A stretch of DNA of 6,902 nt from CAMPJM01 sp964440915 (GCA_964440915.1 CAYTTV010000107.1:1-6902); one strand, 5' to 3'; shown: positions 1 through 6,768, counted from the first letter of the stretch. Translations and numbers: made by a program. Notes: generated from the sequence alone by a model not told the origin.

Positions 1-2
1 GG

Positions 3-81
3 ATAATCATTATAGATGATGAGCCTGTGATTTTGTAAAGAGGCTTTGAAAGGTATTAAAAGTTTTACACTTGAGTACTAA
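3..81 (+). pseudogene. Possible decayed response-regulator receiver domain fragment
   Basis: Reading from base 3 gives IIIIDDEPVIL followed by a TAA stop at 36-38. Isoleucines followed by DDEP is the beta-1 strand and acidic pocket of receiver (REC) domains of two-component response regulators. Ignoring one T at position 36, the next frame continues as KEALKGIKSFTLEY to a stop at 79-81, which fits the first helix after that strand. Nothing receiver-like continues beyond this point, and the initiation codon would lie off the left edge. I infer a remnant broken by a single-base shift and truncation. The match is short, so coincidence cannot be excluded. Confidence 0.35.
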
Positions 82-315
82 GATATCTAAAAAGCCAATC
101 GCATAAAATTAAAGGGGATATTTCAAGACCTTCACCAGACAAGGCTGTCCGCATATAAAAATAATGGAAGAAGTTCACGCCCCTAATGCTCTATTCCGAA
201 TCCAAAATACGCCCCCAAAACATATCCCTTCAAAGTTTCAAAACAATCATGGTCAATATTTAAAATCCCCCGATTTTTAATTAAAAAATTAAATAAAAAA
301 CAATTAATTTAGCTT
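82..315. other. Non-coding spacer upstream of the Lrp-type gene, AT-rich at its 3' end
   Basis: No convincing gene is visible on either strand; the longest open stretches are about 40 codons and unrecognised. Bases 82-270 are mixed sequence and include two similar C-rich words (cacgcccct near 177 and tacgccccc near 208). Bases 271-315 are almost pure A/T. They contain a perfect 14-bp palindrome at 274-287 (TTTTTAATTAAAAA) and a 7-bp inverted repeat, AAATTAA at 286-292 with TTAATTT at 304-310. AT-rich palindromic DNA directly before an Lrp/AsnC gene is a plausible autoregulatory binding region, but that role is inference. Confidence 0.5.
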
Positions 316-318
316 TTG
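310..318 (+). promoter_or_regulatory. Weak candidate -7 element for the Lrp-type gene
   Basis: TAGCTTTTG is one base longer than the Bacteroidota -7 consensus TAnnTTTG. It lies 27 bases before the ATG at 346, so transcription would begin around 322-326 with a short leader. No TTG-type -33 element is visible at the right distance; that region is A/T only. This placement also argues against the TTG at 316-318 being the translation start. Confidence 0.3.
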
Positions 319-345
319 ATTAATAATATTTTAAACATACTACTT

Positions 346-816
346 ATGATAGGGGGAAATTACGAAATTGATAAAACTGACTTAAAGATACTCAGCTTAT
401 TGTCAGAGGATGCAAAAATGCCCTATACTGAAATAGCCAAGCAACTGAATGTGTCTAATGGCACTATCCATGTCAGGCTTAAGAAAATGGAAGACTATGG
501 GATCGTAAAAGGCTCCAACCTGAACATTGACTATAGCAAACTAGGGTTGGATGTATGTGCCTTTTTGGGGATTTACCTGGAAAAGAGTTCGTATTATGAA
601 ACCGTTGTGAAGGATCTCAAAAAAATCAAGGAAATCGTTAACATCCATTACACCACGGGTACCTACAGTGTTTTTGTCAAACTGATTTGTAAAGATACCG
701 TTCACCTTCGGGATGTTTTACATGACAAGATCCAAAAAATAAATGGAATAGAAAGAACTGAAACTTTCATTTCTCTCGAAGAAAGCCTCATCAGACAAAT
801 CCAGCTCGACATCTAA
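346..816 (+). CDS. Lrp/AsnC family transcriptional regulator
   Basis: This is a DNA-binding regulator of the feast/famine (Lrp/AsnC) family, 156 residues, which is normal for the family. Residues about 6-55 form the winged helix-turn-helix: IDKTDLKILSLL is the first helix, then YTEIAKQLNVSNGTIHVRL is the helix-turn-helix. Residues about 72-145 form the ligand-sensing, oligomerising RAM/ACT-like domain, including HYTTGTYSVFVKL and ending in FISLEES. The frame opens at a TTG at 316, but I chose the ATG at 346. It puts the family-typical YEIDKTD a few residues from the start, and the extra ten residues are unlike the family. Neither start has a good Shine-Dalgarno; the AGGGGGA at 351-357 falls just inside the gene. 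The gene lies 239 bases before sufB on the same strand with no clear terminator between. The effector is unknown. Control of suf or of itself is possible but not shown by the sequence. Confidence 0.9.
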   Translation: MIGGNYEIDKTDLKILSLLSEDAKMPYTEIAKQLNVSNGTIHVRLKKMEDYGIVKGSNLNIDYSKLGLDVCAFLGIYLEKSSYYETVVKDLKKIKEIVNIHYTTGTYSVFVKLICKDTVHLRDVLHDKIQKINGIERTETFISLEESLIRQIQLDI

Positions 817-870
817 CAAAAAAAGCGCCTATCGGGAACTTTGCCCATTAAAAATTTGTGACTACATAAA

Positions 871-895
871 CTTATTTAGAACAATTTTAAATAAG
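871..895. promoter_or_regulatory. 25-bp near-palindromic operator candidate upstream of sufB
   Basis: CTTATTTA at 871-878 and TAAATAAG at 888-895 are perfect inverted arms of 8 bp. Symmetry continues inward through AA/TT at 880-881 and 885-886, so 10 of 12 base pairs about the centre at 883 are complementary. Size, AT-richness and symmetry are those of a binding site for a dimeric regulator, for example an iron-responsive Fur-like protein or the neighbouring Lrp-type protein. It is centred about 170 bases before the sufB ATG. A hairpin role is less likely because the arms are almost all A/T. Confidence 0.5.
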
Positions 896-980
896 GAAAA
901 AAAATAACTATCTTAGCGGCTAAAGCTAACGACTTTTTCTTCGAATGCAGTGTCCAACACCCATAATCGTAAAAAGCCGG

Positions 981-999
981 TATATGAACCAGCCATATA
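981..999. promoter_or_regulatory. Inverted repeat overlapping the expected -33 region of the sufB promoter
   Basis: TATATG (981-986) and CATATA (994-999) are perfect 6-bp inverted arms separated by 7 bases. The site ends 11 bases before the TAACTTTG box and so covers the place where a -33 element would sit. No TTG is present there. This suggests a regulator-binding site that blocks or replaces the -33 contact. Short A/T-rich arms can arise by chance, so this is tentative. Confidence 0.35.
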
Positions 1000-1010
1000 G
1001 ATTTATGTTG

Positions 1011-1018
1011 TAACTTTG
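1011..1018 (+). promoter_or_regulatory. Bacteroidota-type -7 promoter element for the suf operon
   Basis: TAACTTTG matches the Bacteroidota -7 consensus TAnnTTTG exactly. Transcription would start near 1022-1026, leaving a leader of roughly 30 bases before the sufB ATG at 1056. A recognisable TTG-type -33 box is missing upstream, consistent with a promoter that depends on a regulator. Confidence 0.55.
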
Positions 1019-1045
1019 GCCTCTCGAAGGAATTAGTCATCAAAA

Positions 1046-1050
1046 AAGGA
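1046..1050 (+). promoter_or_regulatory. sufB ribosome binding site
   Basis: AAGGA, preceded by an A-run, lies five bases before the ATG at 1056. It is the clearest Shine-Dalgarno-like sequence directly before a start codon among the genes here and supports the chosen sufB start. Confidence 0.5.
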
Positions 1051-1055
1051 AAAGC

Positions 1056-2501
1056 ATGAGTAAAGACAACGAAATTTTAGAGGAGTTAACTAATTCGGAA
1101 TATAAGCATGGATGGGTAACTGATATTGAAACCGATTCTGCCCCTAAAGGCTTGAATGAGGATATTATCAGATTCATTTCTGCAAAAAAAGAAGAGCCGG
1201 AGTGGATGCTTGAATGGAGGCTAAAGGCTTATGCGCATTGGCTTACCATGAAAGAACCGAAGTGGCCTAATGTAACATACCCTCCGATTGATTATCAAGA
1301 TTCAATATATTATTCTGCACCTAAGCAAAAAGCTAAAGTCAACAGCCTTGACGAGATCGATCCAGAAATACTAGAGACTTTTAAAAAACTAGGCATTTCT
1401 TTGGAAGAGCAAAAACGGCTCACGGGCGTTGCCGTGGATGCTGTCATCGACAGTGTATCTGTAGCTACTACTTTTAGAAAGAAGCTTGGTGAGCTGGGCA
1501 TTATATTTTGCTCCTTTTCAGATGCGATCAAAGACCATCCAGATTTGATAAAGAAATATATGGGGTCTGTAGTTCCGGTTGGAGACAACTATTTTGCAGC
1601 CCTTAACTCAGCCGTTTTTACTGATGGCTCATTTTGCTATATTCCCAAAGGTGTTCGTTGCCCCATGGAATTGTCTACTTATTTTAGGATAAACGCTGCC
1701 AATACAGGGCAATTTGAACGAACTCTTATTGTAGCGGAAGAAGGTTCCTACGTGAGCTACCTAGAAGGATGTACGGCACCTATGCGAGACGAGAATCAAT
1801 TGCACGCTGCTGTAGTAGAGATTATTGCTAATAAAGATGCTGAAGTAAAATACTCGACTGTACAAAACTGGTACCCTGGCGACAAGCAAGGAAAGGGCGG
1901 TATTTACAACTTCGTAACGAAGAGAGGAATATGTGCAGGTGAAAACTCTAAAATCTCCTGGACACAGGTAGAAACAGGTTCTGCAATCACATGGAAATAC
2001 CCTAGCGTAATCCTAAAAGGTGATAATTCTGTAGGAGAGTTTTATTCAGTTGCTGTTACCAACAATTATCAGCAAGCTGACACAGGCACCAAAATGATCC
2101 ACTTAGGAAAGAACACCAAGAGTAGGATTGTTTCAAAAGGTGTATCGGCAGGAAGAAGCCAGAACAGCTACCGCGGACTAGTAAAAGTGCACAAGCGGGC
2201 AGAAAATGCTCGGAACTTCTCCCAGTGTGATTCATTGCTGATGGGAGACAAATGTGGTGCTCACACTTTCCCCTATATCGAAAGTGCTAACAAGAGCGCT
2301 TTGATAGAACATGAGGCTACTACATCCAAAATTGGAGAAGACCAAATATTCTACTGCAACCAACGAGGGATCGACACGGAAAACGCCGTAGCCTTGATCG
2401 TAAATGGCTATTGCAAAGAAGTGCTGAACCAACTTCCGATGGAGTTTGCCGTGGAAGCTCAAAAGCTATTGGCACTTACGCTTGAAGGCAGTGTCGGGTA
2501 A
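1056..2501 (+). CDS. sufB: SufB, Fe-S cluster assembly scaffold subunit
   Basis: SufB is the cytoplasmic scaffold subunit that, with SufC and SufD, accepts sulfur from SufE and builds nascent Fe-S clusters. At 481 residues it is full length (E. coli SufB is 495). The N-terminal part is helical, followed by the beta-helix core (GSFCYIPKGVRCPMEL, then SYLEGCTAP, then YNFVTKRG) and the conserved C-terminal tail ending FAVEAQKLLALTLEGSVG. Key residues are present. Cys391 in SQCDSLLMGD corresponds to E. coli Cys405. Cys239 in EGCTAP corresponds to Cys254 on the sulfur-transfer route. Glu420 in EHEATTS corresponds to Glu434. These correspondences come from motif alignment by eye. It is first in the suf operon, with a good ribosome binding site and a -7 promoter element just upstream. 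The gene looks intact. Confidence 0.98.
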   Translation: MSKDNEILEELTNSEYKHGWVTDIETDSAPKGLNEDIIRFISAKKEEPEWMLEWRLKAYAHWLTMKEPKWPNVTYPPIDYQDSIYYSAPKQKAKVNSLDEIDPEILETFKKLGISLEEQKRLTGVAVDAVIDSVSVATTFRKKLGELGIIFCSFSDAIKDHPDLIKKYMGSVVPVGDNYFAALNSAVFTDGSFCYIPKGVRCPMELSTYFRINAANTGQFERTLIVAEEGSYVSYLEGCTAPMRDENQLHAAVVEIIANKDAEVKYSTVQNWYPGDKQGKGGIYNFVTKRGICAGENSKISWTQVETGSAITWKYPSVILKGDNSVGEFYSVAVTNNYQQADTGTKMIHLGKNTKSRIVSKGVSAGRSQNSYRGLVKVHKRAENARNFSQCDSLLMGDKCGAHTFPYIESANKSALIEHEATTSKIGEDQIFYCNQRGIDTENAVALIVNGYCKEVLNQLPMEFAVEAQKLLALTLEGSVG

Positions 2502-2508
2502 AACGCTC

Positions 2509-2527
2509 TCGGATCTAAAAAGACCGA
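2509..2527 (+). other. Small hairpin in the sufB-sufC gap
   Basis: TCGG (2509-2512) pairs with CCGA (2524-2527), and TCT (2514-2516) pairs with AGA (2521-2523). A2513 is bulged and AAAA forms the loop, giving a 7-bp stem. No T-run follows, so it is not a conventional terminator. It could stabilise or mark a processing point in the mRNA between sufB and sufC. Its function is unproven. Confidence 0.4.
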
Positions 2528-2566
2528 TGGCAATTAATAATTCAGGTAAATAGTAATAAGAACAAC

Positions 2567-3328
2567 ATGTTAAGCATAAAAAATCTACATGCCTCTATTG
2601 AAGGCAAAGCTATTTTGAAAGGCATAAACCTTGAAGTAAAACCGGGAGAAGTCCATGCCATAATGGGCCCTAATGGCTCGGGAAAAAGCACGCTAGCCTC
2701 TGTTTTAGCAGGTAGAGAAGAATATGAAGTCACCGAAGGAGCAGTAAATTTTCAGGGCAAAGACTTGCTCGAGTTTTCACCTGAAGACAGGGCAAGAGAA
2801 GGCTTATTCCTTGCTTTTCAATATCCAGTGGAAATTCCAGGTGTAAGTTCAACCAACTTTCTCCGAACGGCCCTCAATGAAACAAGGAAATACAGAGGAC
2901 AAGATGCCCTTGATGCAGTTTCTTTCCTGAAGCTGATGAAAGATAAAATGAAGCTGGTAGACATGAACCAAGCGTTGCTTAGCAGGTCACTAAACGAAGG
3001 TTTCTCTGGCGGTGAAAAGAAAAGGAATGAAGTATTTCAAATGGCGATGCTCAGCCCTACGCTGGCTATCCTGGACGAAACTGATTCTGGCCTGGACATT
3101 GATGCCCTACGAATCGTGGCCAATGGCGTCAATACCCTTAGAACAAAAGACAATGCCACAATTGTGGTAACGCACTACCAAAGACTGCTGGACTATATTG
3201 TTCCTGATTATGTACACGTGTTGTATGAAGGAAGAATCGTAAAATCTGGCACAAAGGAATTAGCTTTTGAGCTAGAAGAAAAAGGATATGACTGGATAAG
3301 AGAGCAGAATAAAACTGCTACAGTTTAG
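2567..3328 (+). CDS. sufC: SufC, ABC-type ATPase of the SufBCD complex
   Basis: SufC is a soluble ABC ATPase that binds SufB and SufD; its ATP-driven dimerisation reshapes the scaffold for cluster assembly. At 253 residues it has the normal family length. All ABC motifs are present: Walker A GPNGSGKST at 34-42 (Lys40), the Q-loop glutamine Gln85 in FLAFQYP, the signature FSGGEKKR at 146-153, Walker B LAILDETDSGLD with catalytic Glu171, and the switch His203 in VVTHYQR. The QYPVEIPGV and SGGEKKRNE segments are typical of SufC rather than of transporter ATPases, and no membrane partner is encoded nearby. It starts 65 bases after sufB with only a weak, A-rich ribosome binding region. It is intact and canonical. 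Confidence 0.98.
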   Translation: MLSIKNLHASIEGKAILKGINLEVKPGEVHAIMGPNGSGKSTLASVLAGREEYEVTEGAVNFQGKDLLEFSPEDRAREGLFLAFQYPVEIPGVSSTNFLRTALNETRKYRGQDALDAVSFLKLMKDKMKLVDMNQALLSRSLNEGFSGGEKKRNEVFQMAMLSPTLAILDETDSGLDIDALRIVANGVNTLRTKDNATIVVTHYQRLLDYIVPDYVHVLYEGRIVKSGTKELAFELEEKGYDWIREQNKTATV

Positions 3329-3345
3329 CAATCCTTTATTGCGCA

Positions 3346-3368
3346 TTAAAACTCGTCGTTTGTTTTAA
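3346..3368 (+). other. Small hairpin in the sufC-sufD gap
   Basis: TTAAAAC (3346-3352) and GTTTTAA (3362-3368) are perfect 7-bp inverted arms around a 9-base loop. They end 18 bases before the sufD ATG and are followed by A-rich, presumably unpaired sequence. There is no T-run, so termination is unlikely. The stem is A/T-rich and weak. A role in mRNA processing or in sufD translation is inference. Confidence 0.35.
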
Positions 3369-3386
3369 GAAAATCAAAAAAGTAAA

Positions 3387-4700
3387 ATGTATCAAATAAA
3401 GGATAAAGAGAGTATTCTTGATAATATTCTAGAGCGTTGGGAATTGGCAAAAAGCAAGAGCAATGCCGATTCGCTTCCGCTTAGGGCAACGGCAATGGAG
3501 GTTTTCAAGACCTTAGGTTTGCCCGGCAAAAAAAATGAAGCATATAAATATACACCCATAACAAAGACACTGGAAAAAGCCTTTTCCTTTAAAGAAGAAA
3601 ACCCTAAGGTTTCACTTTCATCAAAGGAGATCGAAAAGCATTTTATTCCAGGTCTATCAGGCAATATATTTGTTTTTGTTAATGGTATCTACTCTGAGGA
3701 GCATTCTTCTATTATCAGCTCCAAGGACCAATTAGATATAAGGAGCATTGATGAATTCTATGCCGACGGGCTTGAGGCCATCACAGAAGAAGAGAATATC
3801 TTAGTGCCTGAAGACCCTTTCAAAGCCCTCAATACGGCCTTGGCAGAGTCGGGCGTGTACATAAAAGTGCCGGCAGGAAAGGTTGTAGAGCAGCCGATCG
3901 TGATCTACTATTTGACAGATACTTCAAACGGCAAGGTGATCCAACACACTAAGAATGTTATACTGTTAGAGGAAAACAGCCAAGCCAATATTGTGGAGTG
4001 TCATTTGGGGGAAGGTGAGCATCCAGACTTTACCAACAGCAGCACCATTATCCTGATGGAGGAAAGTTCTGTGGCCACACATCATAAGATCGAGAACGAA
4101 AATGACGCTTCTATACATATTGACAATACCATTGTACACGTAGCAGCGAAAAGCGTATTTAATTCTTTCACTATCAGCCTTTCTGGAAAACTCATCAGGA
4201 ACAATCTTAATATTTCGCTGAACGGTCAACATAGTGAGGCCAATATGGATGGACTTTATATCATTAAAGACGACCAATTGGTGGACAATGAAACTACTGT
4301 TGACCATAAAGTGCCTAATTGTCTGAGCAATGAGCTTTATAAAGGTATAATCGACGACCGAGCTACTGGCGTCTTTAACGGAAAAATATTTGTTAGGCCA
4401 GATGCCCAAAAAACAAATGCTTTCCAGTCAAACAAAACTATCTTGTTGTCAGATGATGCCACTATCAACACCAAACCTCAATTAGAGATATGGGCCGATG
4501 ATGTAAAATGTTCGCATGGCGCTACCACGGGCCAGATAGATGAAGAACAATTATTTTATCTTAGGTCGAGAGGATTAGGAAAAGAAACGGCACGAGGCAT
4601 ATTGCTTCACGCCTTTGCATTGGATATTCTTGACAAAATCAAATTGCCTGCCTTAAAAGATTATCTGGACAATCTCGTAACAGACAGGCTACTAAACTAG
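3387..4700 (+). CDS. sufD: SufD, Fe-S cluster assembly scaffold subunit
   Basis: SufD is the SufB paralogue that completes the SufB-SufC2-SufD scaffold and is needed for iron entry into the nascent cluster. It has 437 residues, near the usual 420-450. The N-terminal helical domain carries the family pattern of a small-residue helix followed by LGLPGKKNEAYKYTPI (about residues 43-58). The middle is the divergent beta-helix. The conserved C-terminal block reads CSHGATTGQIDEEQLFYLRSRGL. Here His377 corresponds to E. coli His360, which faces SufB Cys405 at the proposed assembly site, and Cys375 to E. coli Cys358. SufD is distinguished from SufB by this CSHGAT block and by lacking the SufB QCDSLL cysteine. 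It lies 58 bases after sufC and 6 bases before sufS, suggesting coupled translation of sufD and sufS. Confidence 0.96.
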   Translation: MYQIKDKESILDNILERWELAKSKSNADSLPLRATAMEVFKTLGLPGKKNEAYKYTPITKTLEKAFSFKEENPKVSLSSKEIEKHFIPGLSGNIFVFVNGIYSEEHSSIISSKDQLDIRSIDEFYADGLEAITEEENILVPEDPFKALNTALAESGVYIKVPAGKVVEQPIVIYYLTDTSNGKVIQHTKNVILLEENSQANIVECHLGEGEHPDFTNSSTIILMEESSVATHHKIENENDASIHIDNTIVHVAAKSVFNSFTISLSGKLIRNNLNISLNGQHSEANMDGLYIIKDDQLVDNETTVDHKVPNCLSNELYKGIIDDRATGVFNGKIFVRPDAQKTNAFQSNKTILLSDDATINTKPQLEIWADDVKCSHGATTGQIDEEQLFYLRSRGLGKETARGILLHAFALDILDKIKLPALKDYLDNLVTDRLLN

Positions 4701-4706
4701 CAAAAC

Positions 4707-5963
4707 ATGTCCGTAAGTCAGATAAATAAAGAAACTATCAATATACCACTGCCGATAGAAGATATTCGTGCGCAGTTCCCTGTACTTCACCAAGAAGTAA
4801 ATGGAAAACCGCTGATATACTTTGATAATGCAGCCACTACGCAAAAACCTCAAAGGGTAATTGACGCCTTAAATGATTATTATGGGCACATCAATGCCAA
4901 CATTCACCGTGGTATCCACACCCTAGCGGAAAGGGCTACGGCAGCATTTGAAGACACCCGAGAAGTTGCTCAAAAGTTCATTAATGCGAGGGAGAAGGAA
5001 GAAATCATCTTTACTAAGGGCACTACAGAAGGCATTAACTTGGTAGCTTCTACTTACGGACGCGCCAACATCGCAGCGGGAGATGAAATCATCATTTCCA
5101 CAATGGAGCACCATTCCAATATAGTCCCATGGCAAATGCTATGTGAGGAAAAAGGGGCCACATTAAAGATTATCCCCATCAACGAAGAAGGGGAAATCCT
5201 GCTGGATGAATATCATAAATTACTTTCTAAGAACGTCAAGATCGTATCATTAGTACATGCCTCCAATAGCCTAGGCACGATCAACCCAATCAAGGAAGTC
5301 ATAGAAGCCGCTCATGCAGTCGGAGCGGTTGTGCTCATCGACGGGGCACAGGCAGCTTCCCACCTAGAGGTAGACGTACAAGACTTAGACTGCGATTTTT
5401 ATGCCATCTCAGGCCATAAGTTCTACGGCCCTACGGGCTGTGGATTGCTATATGGAAAAAGAGCACTTCTTGAAGCTATGCCGCCTTATCAGGGCGGAGG
5501 TGAAATGATCAAAGACGTTAGCTTTAAAAAAACTACCTATAACGACATTCCCTATAAGTTTGAAGCAGGAACCCCTAATATCGCTGATATAGTGGCTTTA
5601 AAAGAAGCTTTTGACTTTGTCAATAGCATAGGAAAGGAGACCATCAGGCAACATGAACACGAACTCATGCAATATGCCAAGGAGCTTTTGATGCCAATTC
5701 CAGGCTTCCGCCCAATAGGCACTGCTAGAAAAAAAGTAAGTGTCCTATCGTTTGTGTTGGAAGGATGGCATCACTTTGATATCGGGATGATGTTGGATGC
5801 ACGGGGGATAGCCATCAGGACAGGACATCACTGCACCCAACCGCTCATGGAATGGTACAATATTGAAGGAACGGCGAGGGCATCATTTGCTGTTTACAAT
5901 ACAAAAGAGGAAATAGAACAACTTGCAGAAGGAATAGGTCGTATAGCCAAAATGAAGCGCTAA
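4707..5963 (+). CDS. sufS: SufS, PLP-dependent cysteine desulfurase (group II)
   Basis: SufS converts L-cysteine to L-alanine and holds the released sulfur as a persulfide, supplying sulfur to the pathway. It has 418 residues; E. coli SufS has 406, and the difference is a 12-residue N-terminal extension. The family start of FPVLHQEVNGKPLIYFDNAATTQKP is at about 24-48. PLP-site residues are visible: His135 in EHHSNIVPW, Asp212 and Gln215 in IDGAQ, and Lys238 in SGHKFYGPTG, which forms the Schiff base. Arg371 in RTGHHC and Arg391 in ARASFAVYN bind substrate. Cys376 in RTGHHCTQP is the persulfide cysteine, and the short loop around it marks the group II SufS type that depends on a partner such as SufE. 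That partner is the next gene, only 5 bases downstream. The gene is intact and closely coupled on both sides. Confidence 0.98.
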   Translation: MSVSQINKETINIPLPIEDIRAQFPVLHQEVNGKPLIYFDNAATTQKPQRVIDALNDYYGHINANIHRGIHTLAERATAAFEDTREVAQKFINAREKEEIIFTKGTTEGINLVASTYGRANIAAGDEIIISTMEHHSNIVPWQMLCEEKGATLKIIPINEEGEILLDEYHKLLSKNVKIVSLVHASNSLGTINPIKEVIEAAHAVGAVVLIDGAQAASHLEVDVQDLDCDFYAISGHKFYGPTGCGLLYGKRALLEAMPPYQGGGEMIKDVSFKKTTYNDIPYKFEAGTPNIADIVALKEAFDFVNSIGKETIRQHEHELMQYAKELLMPIPGFRPIGTARKKVSVLSFVLEGWHHFDIGMMLDARGIAIRTGHHCTQPLMEWYNIEGTARASFAVYNTKEEIEQLAEGIGRIAKMKR

Positions 5964-5968
5964 TTTTA

Positions 5969-6409
5969 ATGTCAGCCAAAACGATAAACGAAATACAAGA
6001 GGAGATAATTGAAGAATTTGCTATTCTGGGGGATGATATGGAGAGCATTATCTTCTATATAATGGAACTGGGGCAAAAATTACCAGAACTCCCGGAGCAA
6101 TTTAAAGTTGAAGAGAACATCATCAAAGGTTGCCAGTCTAAAGTTTGGCTGACAACAGCCATGGAAGATGATAAGATTGTCTTTAAGGCAGATAGCAATA
6201 CCGAAATTACAAAAGGGCTTATCAGCATGCTCATAAGGGTGCTATCAGGCCAAGATGCAGCATCTATTGCCAATGCAGATCTATATTTTATAGAAAAAAT
6301 AGGCATGAGCAGAGTAATTGGCTCCCAGCGCTCTAACGGATTCGCTGCAATGATCCGGCAAATGAAGTTATTCGCCATAGCCTACAAAGCTAAAATGGGA
6401 CGAGTATAG
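5969..6409 (+). CDS. sufE: SufE, cysteine desulfurase activator and sulfur acceptor
   Basis: SufE receives the persulfide sulfur from SufS on a conserved cysteine, stimulates SufS, and hands the sulfur to SufB. It has 146 residues, close to the E. coli length of 138. The reactive cysteine is Cys55 in IKGCQSKVW, the SufE hallmark and counterpart of E. coli Cys51. Other family marks are the LPE block near 39-42, the segment TKGLISMLIRVLSGQ at 81-95, and the C-terminal SRVIGSQRSNGFAAMIRQMK at 114-133. It is SufE rather than the zinc-binding SufU, which has a different fold and three conserved cysteines. The ATG lies 5 bases after the sufS stop and has no Shine-Dalgarno, so its translation probably depends on ribosomes finishing sufS. 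Confidence 0.97.
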   Translation: MSAKTINEIQEEIIEEFAILGDDMESIIFYIMELGQKLPELPEQFKVEENIIKGCQSKVWLTTAMEDDKIVFKADSNTEITKGLISMLIRVLSGQDAASIANADLYFIEKIGMSRVIGSQRSNGFAAMIRQMKLFAIAYKAKMGRV

Positions 6410-6444
6410 GCTGAAATTGAACAACTAAAGAAGTACCAAAGAAA

Positions 6445-6768
6445 ATGACTGAAAACATAAATACCGAAAATCTGAGAGATAAGGTAGTAGAAGCCCTTAA
6501 ATCCGTATATGACCCTGAAATTCCAGTAGACATCTATGAGCTAGGCCTTATCTACGAAATCAATATTTTCCCTGTAAACAATGTCTATGTGGTCATGACA
6601 CTGACCTCGCCTGCCTGCCCTGTGGCAGAAAGCTTGCCTGTAGAGGTTGAGCAACGGTTGAAAAGCATAGAAGGTGTAAATGAGGTAAAAGTAGAACTCA
6701 CGTTTGACCCACCATTTACACAAGACATGATGTCCGATACCGCCAAGCTAGAATTGGGCTTTTTATAG
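6445..6768 (+). CDS. sufT: SufT, DUF59/MIP18-family Fe-S maturation protein
   Basis: This is a 107-residue single-domain DUF59 (MIP18, PaaD-like) protein of the type placed at the end of SUF operons and called SufT. SufT-type proteins take part in Fe-S protein maturation, probably at the transfer step; the exact mechanism is unsettled. The family motifs are VYDPEIPVDIYELGLIYEI (residues 21-39), which includes the conserved acidic DPE; LTSPACPVAESLP (53-65) with the conserved Cys58; and VELTFDPPFTQDMMSDTAKLELGF (83-106). The usual DPPW is DPPF here, a conservative aromatic change. PaaD of phenylacetate degradation is the main alternative, but there are no paa genes, and the length and neighbours point to SufT. 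It begins 35 bases after sufE and is the last gene in the window. Confidence 0.93.
   Translation: MTENINTENLRDKVVEALKSVYDPEIPVDIYELGLIYEINIFPVNNVYVVMTLTSPACPVAESLPVEVEQRLKSIEGVNEVKVELTFDPPFTQDMMSDTAKLELGFL

Noticed and set aside
2..14. GATAATCATTAT, which resembles part of an E. coli Fur box
   Set aside because: It is fully explained as the codons for the isoleucine run of the receiver-domain remnant, and no promoter or gene follows it closely.
65..190. Short open stretch on the - strand of about 41 codons, containing MRTALSGEGLEIS
   Set aside because: No ribosome binding site, no recognised family, and a stop codon just upstream. Too short to call a gene, although a search for copies elsewhere would be cheap.
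316..345. TTG start giving a 10-residue longer Lrp-type protein
   Set aside because: The extension (INNILNILL) is unlike the family, has no ribosome binding site, and overlaps the likely -7 promoter element; the ATG at 346 fits family N-termini.
913..940. TTAGC-N7-GCTAA followed by a T-run as a terminator of the Lrp-type gene
   Set aside because: The stem is only 5 bp with several competing pairings, and the T-run starts four bases after the stem. Too weak to call.
945..1013. 22-codon ORF (MQCPTPIIVKSRYMNQPYRFML) that could be a leader peptide before sufB
   Set aside because: No ribosome binding site, it lies upstream of the predicted suf transcription start, and its stop overlaps the -7 box. 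No codon run of a limiting amino acid or attenuator structure supports it.
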